A stretch of 64,000 nt of DNA, from contig JAXEJQ010000007.1 of the NCBI GenBank assembly GCA_034101475.1, positions 6,748 to 70,747 on the forward strand, in the 5' to 3' direction. Below the pieces are notes generated by a model. The model was not told the DNA's origin, made no database searches, and saw nothing but the letters and a program-made list of their open reading frames with translations. Positions 23,806-31,586 of the stretch are shown piece by piece; position 1 is the first letter of the stretch; each line of letters opens with the position of its first letter. Source of the DNA: Limivivens sp034101475. GTDB lineage: Bacteria; Bacillota; Clostridia; Lachnospirales; Lachnospiraceae. The position numbers were made by a program, and so were the translations under genes.

Positions 23806-23834
23806 ATAATAGCTCATTTCAGTGGAAAGTGCAA
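23806..23834 (-). promoter_or_regulatory. mraZ (dcw) promoter
   Basis: On the minus strand TTGCAC, 17 bases, TATTAT. The MraZ repeats begin 6 bases past the -10, so bound MraZ would block initiation. The leader of about 160 bases up to the mraZ start shows no other gene. Confidence 0.7.
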
Positions 23835-23857
23835 GGATTATTTCAAAATAAAAGGGC

Positions 23858-23889
23858 AAAAAAAATCCCCTTCACCTCCGGTGAAGGGG
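23858..23889 (-). terminator. Terminator of the ychF-lgt-spo0E operon
   Basis: A 9 bp GC-rich stem (CCCCTTCAC / GTGAAGGGG, loop CTCCG) followed on the minus strand by eight T. It lies 10 bases after the Spo0E-like stop codon and just before the dcw promoter. Confidence 0.85.
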
Positions 23890-23899
23890 TCAGCCCTTT

Positions 23900-24052
23900 T
23901 TATCTGCTGCAAATATCCAGATACTGTTCGATCAGCTGATCAACCACCAGGCTCTGCTGGTAGGTATCATGCATCAGTCCGTTCTCTGCCAATGTATCCA
24001 GTTTCTTGCGTTCTTCTTCGATTCTTGCCTTTAATGCTTCTTTCTGATTCAT
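23900..24052 (-). CDS. Spo0E-like aspartyl-phosphate phosphatase (50 aa)
   Basis: A 50-residue protein read from the sequence: it opens MNQKEALKARIEEERKKL, continues DTLAENGLMHDTY, and ends 'QQSLVVDQLIEQYLDICSR'. The motif SxxxDxLI, here S-LVV-D-QLI, is the signature of the Spo0E family, two-helix phosphatases that remove phosphate from Spo0A~P and so delay sporulation. The typical motif is SQELD; the residues between Ser and Asp differ here. AAGGTG stands 6 bases before the ATG. It is the last gene after ychF and lgt, 32 bases downstream of lgt, and directly ahead of a strong terminator. Confidence 0.8.
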   Translation of the reverse strand: MNQKEALKARIEEERKKLDTLAENGLMHDTYQQSLVVDQLIEQYLDICSR

Positions 24053-24084
24053 CTTCACACCTTTTCCCTTCCGTGTCTGTGACT

Positions 24085-24954
24085 TTACGGCTCCATAACG
24101 GAGTCCCTGTTCTTTTTCCTCAAAACCATGTAAATCACAGCAGCTGCTGCTGCCATAACTCCGGCCAGTACCTGTGATACCGGCCAGCCGATTACCGGAA
24201 GCAGAAGCTGGTCCGTGCGCAGTCCTTCAATCCAGAGTCTTCCAAGCCCATAGCCTCCAAGGTAAATCATAAAAACCTGTCCATTGAATTTTTTTCTCTT
24301 TGTTACCAGAAGCATCAGGATCAAAACGCCCAGATTCCACAGGGATTCATAGAGAAATGTGGGATGGACCTGAATAAATTCAATCCCGTCTGCCGTCACC
24401 AGATGTTCCAGAATATCCGGTGTCAGATCGGACATCCGTACGGCGTTCAGCGGAATCTGCATGGCCAGCAGACTGTCCGTATAGCCGCCGAAAGCTTCCC
24501 GGTTGAAAAAGTTTCCCCATCGTCCCAGGATCTGTCCCAGGATGATTCCCACACAGACAATATCCCCCAGCAGTCCCATGGATATCTTTTTTCTTCTGCT
24601 GTATACCGCCATGATCACCAGCGCCGTGAGGACGCCTCCGTAAATGGCCAGGCCCCCCTCCCGGATATTAAAAATATCCAGAAGATTGTCCCGGTACTCC
24701 TCCCAGGAAAAGATCACATAGTACAGTCTGGCCCCGATTACCGAAAGGATAATCCCCACAATCGCCAGATTGAAAAAAGAATCCTCATCCAGTCCTGCCT
24801 TTTTCGCCAGTCTGGTACAGATCATAATGCCGGCCAGCATAGCCGCCGCAATGATGATCCCGTAGTAGGCAATGGAAATCCCGAAAATCTCCACATTTTT
24901 CCCTACATGTTCCAGAACAATCCCCAAATGCGGAAAACGGATCTGATCGTACAT
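24085..24954 (-). CDS. lgt: Prolipoprotein diacylglyceryl transferase
   Basis: Membrane enzyme moving diacylglycerol from phosphatidylglycerol to the lipobox cysteine of prelipoproteins. 289 residues, seven or so helices. The Lgt signature 'GQILGRWGNFFNREAFGG' is intact (key R, N, E residues), with 'FNIREGGLAIYGGVLTAL' before it and 'VHPTFLYESLWNLGVL' after it; 'GYGLGRLWIEGLRTDQL' closes the active site. AAGGAG precedes the ATG. It lies 9 bases downstream of ychF and upstream of the Spo0E-like gene, so the three should share a transcript. Confidence 0.95.
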   Translation of the reverse strand: MYDQIRFPHLGIVLEHVGKNVEIFGISIAYYGIIIAAAMLAGIMICTRLAKKAGLDEDSFFNLAIVGIILSVIGARLYYVIFSWEEYRDNLLDIFNIREGGLAIYGGVLTALVIMAVYSRRKKISMGLLGDIVCVGIILGQILGRWGNFFNREAFGGYTDSLLAMQIPLNAVRMSDLTPDILEHLVTADGIEFIQVHPTFLYESLWNLGVLILMLLVTKRKKFNGQVFMIYLGGYGLGRLWIEGLRTDQLLLPVIGWPVSQVLAGVMAAAAAVIYMVLRKKNRDSVMEP

Positions 24955-24963
24955 GCTGTCTCC

Positions 24964-26061
24964 TTATACGTTAAACCGGAACAGGATCACATCGCCGTCC
25001 TGCACCACATACTCTTTGCCTTCCAGTCTCACAAGGCCTTTTTCTTTTGCTGACGCATAGGTTCTGCAGTCTAAAAGTTCCTGATAATTAATGACCTCGG
25101 CCCGGATAAATCCCCGTTCAAAATCGGAATGAATCTTCCCGGCCGCCTGAGGAGCTTTCGTGCCTTTCTTAATGGTCCATGCCCTTGTCTCGGTCTCGCC
25201 TGCTGTCAGGTAACTGATCAGCCCCAGAAGCGAATAGCTTGCTTTAATCAGTTTCTCCAGACCGGACTCTTTTAATCCCAGATCTTCCAGGAACATGGCT
25301 TTTTCATCCTCATCCAGCTCGGCAATCTCCTGCTCGATCTGCGCGCAGATCACAAACACCTCGCTGCCTGTCTTCTCTGCTTCCTCCCGTACTTCTTTTA
25401 CGAAGGCATTGGATGCTCCGTCATCTGCCAGATCCTCTTCTTTTACATTCGCCGCAAAAATCACAGGCTTTGCAGTCAGCAGATTATACTCCGGAATCCA
25501 CGCCAGCTCGTCTTCATCTTCTGTCTTGAAAGTAATCGCCAGATTTCCTCCTTCCAGGTGCTCTTTCAGACGTTTTAACAGTTCCAGCTCTTTGGCCAAT
25601 GCTTTGTCGTTCCTGGCTCCCCTTGTGGTCTTGGCAATCCGGCGCTCCAGAATCTCGATATCAGAGAAAATCAGCTCCAGATTGATCGTCTCGATATCAC
25701 GCACCGGATCAACACTTCCGTCCACATGGATCACATTACTGTCCTCAAAGCATCTTACTACATGAACAATGGCATCCACTTCCCGAATATTTGCCAGGAA
25801 CTGGTTTCCCAGACCCTCGCCCTTGGATGCTCCCTTTACCAGACCGGCAATGTCCACAAATTCGATCACAGCCGGCGTCACTTTTGCGGAATTGTACAGA
25901 TCCGCCAGCAGGGCCAGACGGTGATCCGGCACTGCCACAACCCCGACATTGGGATCAATGGTGCAGAACGGATAGTTGGCTGACTCCGCACCCGCCTTCG
26001 TCAGAGAATTAAACAGGGTGCTCTTTCCTACATTTGGTAAACCTACAATGCCTAACTTCAT
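24964..26061 (-). CDS. ychF: Ribosome-binding ATPase YchF
   Basis: Obg-family P-loop protein that hydrolyses ATP and associates with ribosomes; also linked to redox stress. 365 residues, normal length. G1 is 'GIVGLPNVGKSTLFNSL'; G2 region 'ANYPFCTIDPNVG'; G3 'VDIAGLVKGASKGEGLGNQF' (shortened: DIAGL). The atypical G4, which gives ATP rather than GTP preference, lies near 'PVIFAANVKEEDL'. A coiled-coil part and a C-terminal TGS domain ('RAWTIKKGTKAPQAAG', 'EYVVQDGDVILFRFNV') follow. AAAGGA precedes the ATG. First gene of the ychF-lgt-spo0E group, behind tandem Spo0A boxes. Confidence 0.96.
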   Translation of the reverse strand: MKLGIVGLPNVGKSTLFNSLTKAGAESANYPFCTIDPNVGVVAVPDHRLALLADLYNSAKVTPAVIEFVDIAGLVKGASKGEGLGNQFLANIREVDAIVHVVRCFEDSNVIHVDGSVDPVRDIETINLELIFSDIEILERRIAKTTRGARNDKALAKELELLKRLKEHLEGGNLAITFKTEDEDELAWIPEYNLLTAKPVIFAANVKEEDLADDGASNAFVKEVREEAEKTGSEVFVICAQIEQEIAELDEDEKAMFLEDLGLKESGLEKLIKASYSLLGLISYLTAGETETRAWTIKKGTKAPQAAGKIHSDFERGFIRAEVINYQELLDCRTYASAKEKGLVRLEGKEYVVQDGDVILFRFNV

Positions 26062-26129
26062 CTATTTGTCTTCCTTTCAGGTTTTTCTTTTGTTCCCTTT
26101 TTCTTTTGTTTTCCTTTCAATACAGACAG

Positions 26130-26138
26130 ATTATCACA
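26130..26138 (-). promoter_or_regulatory. Extended -10 promoter of ychF
   Basis: On the minus strand TGT followed by GATAAT, about 70 bases before the ychF start. A possible -35 (TTCTTG) lies 18 bases upstream. Confidence 0.45.
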
Positions 26139-26175
26139 GAAACCGACATAAAGCAAGAATTTCTCCAAACAACTC

Positions 26176-26192
26176 TTCGACAGTTTTCGTCA
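26176..26192 (-). promoter_or_regulatory. Tandem Spo0A boxes upstream of ychF
   Basis: On the minus strand TGACGAA (26192-26186) and TGTCGAA (26182-26176), both full matches to TGNCGAA, head to tail with starts 10 bases apart. This is the same arrangement as upstream of spoIIGA (8014-8030). Confidence 0.55.
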
Positions 26193-26219
26193 TTTTCAAT
26201 CGATTTTTGTCAAAAAAAG

Positions 26220-26870
26220 TCAGTCTTTCGATTCTATAACGATTAAGATCCCTTCTTCAAAGGTAATTCTGGCCCTCTCAGCCTCAATTTCATTGCTTAC
26301 GCCCAGGGATTGGATCCCTTTCATGGAGTAATTGCTCAGCGGATACCGGAACCCCTCCAGGGTCAGCCCCCGGACTTCCTCTCCCAGCGCAAACAAAGAG
26401 ACATATTTCCCATATTGCTCTGATTTTTTCAGTGTCAGGGACCGGTCAGTCAGGCGGATCTGATTGTGCGCATCCACGATCCGGCAGTCCGCCTGCCGCT
26501 CCAGTGCAAATCGTAGATCCCGGATGGACGCAATCACATGATCCACCCGGGTGCCGGTGCAGCCCAGCAGATAAATTTTCCCGCATCCCAGCTCCAGGGC
26601 CAGGTTCAGGGCAATATGCGTATCTGTATCATCCTTCTCCGGCCGGAAACGGCGGATTTCAATCTTCGGATCCTGCCGGTATTCTTCCGCAGTTTCTGCC
26701 CCTGCAGAGTCAAAATCTCCCACGATATGCGTAGGACGGATTCCGGCCGACTTCAGGAACAGCAGCCCCCTGTCTGCCGCAATCAGGTACTGATACCGAT
26801 GTTCTCTCAAAAAAGAGAGGGCAAAATCGAAATCGATATTGCCCCCGCTGATAATAACAGCCGTACTCAT
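26220..26870 (-). CDS. thiN: Thiamine pyrophosphokinase
   Basis: Converts thiamine to thiamine diphosphate using ATP; cytoplasmic. 216 residues, normal length. Signatures: 'LIAADRGLLFLKSAGIRPTH' (substrate loop), 'IVGDFDSAG' and 'RPEKDDTDTHIALNLAL' (metal and ATP contacts), then 'LLGCTGTRVDHVIASI'. The C-terminal beta domain includes 'YVSLFALGEEVRGLTLEGF' and 'SLGVSNEIE'. It overlaps rpe by four bases (ATGA), the standard thiN position at the end of the rsgA-rpe group in Firmicutes. No thiamine riboswitch is seen nearby. Confidence 0.95.
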   Translation of the reverse strand: MSTAVIISGGNIDFDFALSFLREHRYQYLIAADRGLLFLKSAGIRPTHIVGDFDSAGAETAEEYRQDPKIEIRRFRPEKDDTDTHIALNLALELGCGKIYLLGCTGTRVDHVIASIRDLRFALERQADCRIVDAHNQIRLTDRSLTLKKSEQYGKYVSLFALGEEVRGLTLEGFRYPLSNYSMKGIQSLGVSNEIEAERARITFEEGILIVIESKD

Positions 26871-27544
26871 CCTTCTTCCCTTTCTTCCCGCAGCCCCATG
26901 ATTTCCAGAAACTTCCGGACTCCTTTTGCAGGGTCTTCCCTGAACACACTGGAACCCGCCACAATCACATTGGCTCCGGCCTCCAGTACCACCGGCAGCG
27001 TCTTCTCATTGATCCCGCCGTCCACCTGAATATCCGTCTCCAGACCTCTCTCCGTCAGAATCCGGCGAAGCCTGCGGATTTTCTCCGTACAGTAGGAAAT
27101 GTAGTTCTGTCCGCCAAAGCCCGGATTCACCGTCATAATCAGAATCATATCCACCTGATCCAGCACATACTCCAGTACAGAAAGATCCGTAGCCGGATTC
27201 AGGGCCACTCCCGCTTTCTTTCCGGTTTCGTGAATCTGATGGAGCACCCGGTCCAGATGGGTGCAGGCCTCGGCGTGAACGGTAATGATATCCGCTCCCA
27301 GCCGGGCAAACTCTTCAATATACCGTTCCGGCTCCTCAATCATCAGATGAACATCAAATACCAGACGGCTCATTCCCCGCAGGGAAGCAATCACCGGCAT
27401 TCCAAAAGAAATGCTCGGCACAAACTGCCCGTCCATCACATCAATATGAAGATATCCCGCGCCTGCTTCCTCCACAGCACGCACCTGATCCCCAAGCTTT
27501 GTAAAATCGGCCGCCAGAATCGACGGAGATAATTGATTCCTCAT
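26867..27544 (-). CDS. rpe: Ribulose-phosphate 3-epimerase
   Basis: Interconverts ribulose-5-phosphate and xylulose-5-phosphate in the pentose phosphate pathway. 225 residues, a TIM barrel. Motifs: 'LSPSILAADFTKLGDQV' (Ser and Asp of the active site), 'LHIDVMDGQFVPSISFG' (metal His/Asp), 'VHLMIEEPERYI', 'ADIITVHAEA', 'MTVNPGFGGQ' and 'QVDGGINEKTLP'. It overlaps rsgA by one base (TGATG) and thiN by four, so translation is probably coupled. The product would also link to the xylulokinase-like enzyme near 52000. Confidence 0.97.
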   Translation of the reverse strand: MRNQLSPSILAADFTKLGDQVRAVEEAGAGYLHIDVMDGQFVPSISFGMPVIASLRGMSRLVFDVHLMIEEPERYIEEFARLGADIITVHAEACTHLDRVLHQIHETGKKAGVALNPATDLSVLEYVLDQVDMILIMTVNPGFGGQNYISYCTEKIRRLRRILTERGLETDIQVDGGINEKTLPVVLEAGANVIVAGSSVFREDPAKGVRKFLEIMGLREEREEG

Positions 27545-28422
27545 CAGTATTTCCTCCTGTCCCTCAGTTCGTGAAACAGCTCCACATAATTTTCATAACG
27601 GACACTGCTGATTTTTCCTTCCTCCACTGCCTGCTTTACCCCACAGTCCGGCTCCCGGTCATGGACGCAGCCCTGGAATCTGCAGAAAGGTTCAAATTCG
27701 GCAAATTCCGGAAAAAACTCCCTCAGCTCCTCCTTCTCCATCTCCGGAAGATACAGAGAGCTGAATCCCGGCGTATCCATCATATAGGTGCTGCCCTCCA
27801 CATGAAACAGCTCGGAATGGCGGGTGGTATGCTTTCCCCGGTCAATTTTCCGGCTGATTTCCCCGGTTTCCATCTCCGCCCGGGGACAGATCAGATTAAT
27901 CAGGGAAGATTTCCCCACACCGGAAGGCCCTGCCACAGTGGTCGTCTTCCCTTCCAGAACTCTGTGAATCTCCTCCAGTCCCCTTTTCTCCCTGGCACTG
28001 GCAAAAAGCACCCGGCTTCCGCATTTCTCATAAATCCGCTGAAGCTGCCTGCAGTCCTCCCCGGTTCCCGCATCCTGCTTGTTGAAACAGATCACCGTAT
28101 CCACCTGCTGCATCCCCATCATCACCAGAAAACGGTCCAGCAGATTCAGATTCGGCTTCGGCTGGCTGACCGCAAAAATGACCAGCGCCTGATCAATATT
28201 CGCCACCGCCGGTCGTACTAAGGTGTTCTTTCTCGGAAGAATATTTACCAGATTTCCTGTTTTTTCCTGTTCATCCAGGACGGCAATCTCCACATTATCC
28301 CCCACCAGGGGCTTAACATTGTCCTTACGGAAAATTCCTTTTGCCCTGCATTCATAGACTCCGGATTCTACCACATGAACGTAGTAGAATCCAGCGATTC
28401 CTTTTATTATTTTACCAGTCAT
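27544..28422 (-). CDS. rsgA: Small-subunit ribosome biogenesis GTPase RsgA
   Basis: Circularly permuted GTPase checking maturation of the 30S subunit. 292 residues. Order of parts: N-terminal OB domain (1-70), G4 'ICFNKQDAG', G1 'TVAGPSGVGKSSLINLI' appearing after G4 as expected for the permutation, G2 'GKHTTRHSEL', G3 'MMDTPGFSSL'. The C-terminal zinc site reads C-x4-C-x-H-x5-C in 'CRFQGCVHDREPDCGV'. It begins four bases after prkC ends and overlaps rpe. The prkC-rsgA pairing is widespread in Firmicutes. Confidence 0.96.
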   Translation of the reverse strand: MTGKIIKGIAGFYYVHVVESGVYECRAKGIFRKDNVKPLVGDNVEIAVLDEQEKTGNLVNILPRKNTLVRPAVANIDQALVIFAVSQPKPNLNLLDRFLVMMGMQQVDTVICFNKQDAGTGEDCRQLQRIYEKCGSRVLFASAREKRGLEEIHRVLEGKTTTVAGPSGVGKSSLINLICPRAEMETGEISRKIDRGKHTTRHSELFHVEGSTYMMDTPGFSSLYLPEMEKEELREFFPEFAEFEPFCRFQGCVHDREPDCGVKQAVEEGKISSVRYENYVELFHELRDRRKY

Positions 28423-28425
28423 GAA

Positions 28426-30846
28426 TCAGCTTTCTGCCTTAAAGACAATCTGCGGGTACGTTACTGTGGCCGTCACATCATAGGTATCCGGATCCAGGAT
28501 ATAAAGAATGATGTTCCCTTTTTCCTCTGAACCGCTGGTTACTTTTACAGTGTACGGAAACTTCACGGCAGAACCGTCCACCAGAGTCTTTTGGGTACTT
28601 CCCTGCTCTACCACAATCCGCACCGGCTCACCGTCATAATCATCCGGTGCCCCGATGGCGGTATTGCAGGCAAAGCTCTCCTGGGGCTCATCCGACAGAT
28701 TCCCGGTTCCGTCCTCCGATTCCCCTTCGCTCATTCCATCTGTCTCCGAATTCGTGTCCGGCAGATCTCCCGCGCCCAGGCTGACCACCAGCGTGATGGT
28801 ATTCCCGGAAATTGTCTGACGGATAATGGTTCCATAGGGAACATCCGGATTGATCTCACTGATGGTCTCCACCACATATCCGGAATTCGACAGCGTGGAA
28901 ACCGCCTCCTCCGCCGACTGCCCGGTATAATCCGGCGCATCTGCGGAAGGCGTGCCGCCCTGATTCGGATCCGTGGTCTGTCCCTGGCCGGGATCCGCGG
29001 AACCGGACTGGGAATCCTCCCTGCATACATAGACCGTCACTGCGCTGCCGGCCTTCACCGAGGTTCCTCCCTGGGGGTTGGTGTAAATGACATAGCCCAC
29101 CGGCACATTTGCATTATAGTAATAATCCAGATTTACTGTCAGACCCGCTGTCTGAAGGGCCGCAGTGGCTTCCGCTTCCGGTTTGCCCGCCACATCCGGC
29201 ACCGGAACGTCCGCAGCTCCGCTGCTGACATAGTAGGTTACCGTGCTTCCCTTTGTCACAGAGCTTCCATATGCAGGATTCTGCCCTGCCACCAGCCCTG
29301 CTCCATAGGCTGCTGAAGCCTGTTCTCCGCCGTTTAACGGCGTAAACCCTTTATCACGGAGAATGGTCTCCGCCTGCTCCGGAGTCTTTCCCTTCACATC
29401 CGGAACAATGGCCTCTCCCGGGTGCTCTGTCATCTTTTCCGTCTCTCCCACCAGAGTCCCGATGGTTTCCAGAGTCTCCGTCCCCGGAATCATTTCGGTG
29501 CTGACCTGGGTCTGGGGCGTCCCCGTATTTTTATGAAGCAGCTTGTTGCGCAGAGCACTGATATTCAGAAATCCGGCTGCATTTCCCACCAGAACCACCA
29601 CAATAGCCAGTATCAGTACGCCGATGATCACACTCCCGATGGTGATAAATTTTGAAAAAATCGGACGGTAATCATCGTCATCCTCTTCCTCCTCATAACG
29701 GCGTTGTCCCTTGCCCCGGGTGTTCTCACTGCCGTACCTTCCGTAATTTTCCTGACGGCCCTGTCTCTGATAGCCTGGCTCCGTACCATAGAGCTGTCCC
29801 TGACCGGACTGCCCCTGCTGGTAGCCGTTTCCATGCTCCTGCTGATAACCGTTTCCGTATTCCTGCTGATAACCTCCGGCATAATTACCATAGCCCGGCT
29901 CCCTGGATTCCTCCTGAGGATAGCCGGCCTCTGTTCTGCCCCCCTGGATCTGCTCCAGCTCGCTCTTGGAAATCACCACAGTCCGGTCCGTGTTGCGCAC
30001 AGGCGCGATCTGTACAAAATTCCCGTTGGGATTCACCAGCGATTCCTTCAGGTCCCGGATCAGCTCGTCCATGTTATTGTATCTTCTGTCCGGGCTCTTC
30101 TGGGTACATTTCATGATAATCTGCTCCAGGCTCAGCGGAAGATCCGGCACATATCTCCTGGGTGACTGCATCTCCTCCTGAAGGTGCTTGATGGCAATGG
30201 CAACGGTGCTGTCCCCGTCAAAGGGAACATGGCCGGTGACCATCTCATACATGGTAATACCCAGGGAATAAATATCGCTCTTATAATCACTGTAGCCGCC
30301 TCTGGCCTGCTCCGGGGAACTGTAATGAACAGATCCCATCACACTGGAGCTGATGGTATTGGTAGTGGCAGCTCTGGCAATGCCAAAATCCGTCACCTTT
30401 ACTTTTCCGTCGGTGGAAATGATAATGTTCTGGGGCTTGACGTCCCGATGTACGATGTGGTTGCGATGAGCCGCCTCCAGCCCCATGGAAACCTGGATCG
30501 CCACGCTGGTGGCCTCCCGTACGGACAGACGTCCCTTCTTCTCAATATATTCTTTCAGGGTAATCCCTTCTACCAGCTCCATAACAATAAAGTAGACGTT
30601 ATGGTCCTCCCCCACATCATAGACATTTACAATGTTTGGATGAGCCAGACCTGCTGCCGACTGGGCTTCTGCGCGGAATTTGGTAATAAATGCCTTATCC
30701 TCCCGGAATTCCTGCTTCAGAACCTTTACGGCCACAAAACGATTCAGCTTCTGGTCCTTGGCCTTGTAAACATCTGCCATGCCGCCGGAACCAATCCTGC
30801 TGATAATTTCATATCTGTCCTGTATCAATACGCCTTCTTTTAACAT
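28426..30846 (-). CDS. prkC: Membrane Ser/Thr kinase with PASTA repeats
   Basis: Receptor-type kinase that senses muropeptides or lipid II and influences germination, wall metabolism and division. 806 residues. Kinase domain (about 10-270): 'RIGSGGMADVYKAKD', 'VAVKVLKQEF' (Lys), 'HIVHRDVKPQNIII' (catalytic Asp), 'VTDFGIARA', 'GSVHYSSPEQARGG'. A Gln/Gly/Tyr-rich juxtamembrane stretch (about 320-385) leads to one helix near 400-425. Three PASTA units follow ('VPDVKGKTPEQAETIL', 'VPDVAGKPEAEATAAL', 'APDYTGQSAEEAVSTL'), then an extra C-terminal domain of about 110 residues. It overlaps prpC by seven bases. Confidence 0.96.
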   Translation of the reverse strand: MLKEGVLIQDRYEIISRIGSGGMADVYKAKDQKLNRFVAVKVLKQEFREDKAFITKFRAEAQSAAGLAHPNIVNVYDVGEDHNVYFIVMELVEGITLKEYIEKKGRLSVREATSVAIQVSMGLEAAHRNHIVHRDVKPQNIIISTDGKVKVTDFGIARAATTNTISSSVMGSVHYSSPEQARGGYSDYKSDIYSLGITMYEMVTGHVPFDGDSTVAIAIKHLQEEMQSPRRYVPDLPLSLEQIIMKCTQKSPDRRYNNMDELIRDLKESLVNPNGNFVQIAPVRNTDRTVVISKSELEQIQGGRTEAGYPQEESREPGYGNYAGGYQQEYGNGYQQEHGNGYQQGQSGQGQLYGTEPGYQRQGRQENYGRYGSENTRGKGQRRYEEEEDDDDYRPIFSKFITIGSVIIGVLILAIVVVLVGNAAGFLNISALRNKLLHKNTGTPQTQVSTEMIPGTETLETIGTLVGETEKMTEHPGEAIVPDVKGKTPEQAETILRDKGFTPLNGGEQASAAYGAGLVAGQNPAYGSSVTKGSTVTYYVSSGAADVPVPDVAGKPEAEATAALQTAGLTVNLDYYYNANVPVGYVIYTNPQGGTSVKAGSAVTVYVCREDSQSGSADPGQGQTTDPNQGGTPSADAPDYTGQSAEEAVSTLSNSGYVVETISEINPDVPYGTIIRQTISGNTITLVVSLGAGDLPDTNSETDGMSEGESEDGTGNLSDEPQESFACNTAIGAPDDYDGEPVRIVVEQGSTQKTLVDGSAVKFPYTVKVTSGSEEKGNIILYILDPDTYDVTATVTYPQIVFKAES

Positions 30847-31586
30847 CTTTTCACCTCACCCGTCATTGGCTTCACTAAGACGACGGCAATGTTGTCCCTG
30901 CCGCCGTTTTCATTCGCAGTCTCTATCAGTTTCCGTGCTGCCTCCTGCAGATTTCTGCAATCCCTTACAATCTCCTTCATGTCCTGGTCGGTCACCATAT
31001 TGCTCAGACCGTCCGAACACATTAAAATTGTATCTTCTCCCTGAAGATCTTCGTCAAAAAAGTCTACCCTGACCTTTTTGTGAACCCCAATGGCTCTGGT
31101 AATAATATTTTTATCCGGATGGTTCCTGGCCTCTTCCTCCGTCAGTTCTCCCATACGAACCATTTCCTCCACCAGCGAGTGATCCCTGGTCACCTGCCTG
31201 ATCTGATCCCGGATCAGATACAGCCGGCTGTCTCCCACATTCGCCACATACAGGCAGCCTTCGCTGACTGTGGCAGCCACCATGGTAGTTCCCATTCCGG
31301 TAAGACCCGGGTCTGTACCTGCTTTTTTCAGTACTTCCTCGTTTGCTTTCTCTATCCCTTTTCCGATAATCTGAATCGGATTTCTTTCTTTTTTCTCTTT
31401 CTTAATGGCTTTTATCAGAGTCTCCACCGCATACCGCGATGCCAGATCCCCTGCGTTGTGACCTCCCATTCCGTCTGCTACCACAAAAAGGTTCGGAAGA
31501 TTCCCTATCGGCTTTTCACTGATGTAGACATAATCCTGGTTAGAGGATCTGCGCCGTCCTACATCTGTCAGACAATACGCGTTCAT
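30840..31586 (-). CDS. prpC: PP2C-family Ser/Thr phosphatase
   Basis: Metal-dependent phosphatase opposing PrkC. 248 residues, normal for the stand-alone bacterial type. PP2C motifs: 'TDVGRRRSSNQDYV' (Arg, Asp), 'FVVADGMGGHNAGDLAS' (metal-binding DGMGG), 'GMGTTMVAATV', 'VANVGDSRLYLI' , 'ITRAIGVH', 'ILMCSDGLSNMV' and 'GGRDNIAVVLV' (metal DN). It overlaps rlmN by four bases (ATGA) and prkC by seven, so kinase and phosphatase are made from one transcript. Confidence 0.96.
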   Translation of the reverse strand: MNAYCLTDVGRRRSSNQDYVYISEKPIGNLPNLFVVADGMGGHNAGDLASRYAVETLIKAIKKEKKERNPIQIIGKGIEKANEEVLKKAGTDPGLTGMGTTMVAATVSEGCLYVANVGDSRLYLIRDQIRQVTRDHSLVEEMVRMGELTEEEARNHPDKNIITRAIGVHKKVRVDFFDEDLQGEDTILMCSDGLSNMVTDQDMKEIVRDCRNLQEAARKLIETANENGGRDNIAVVLVKPMTGEVKRC

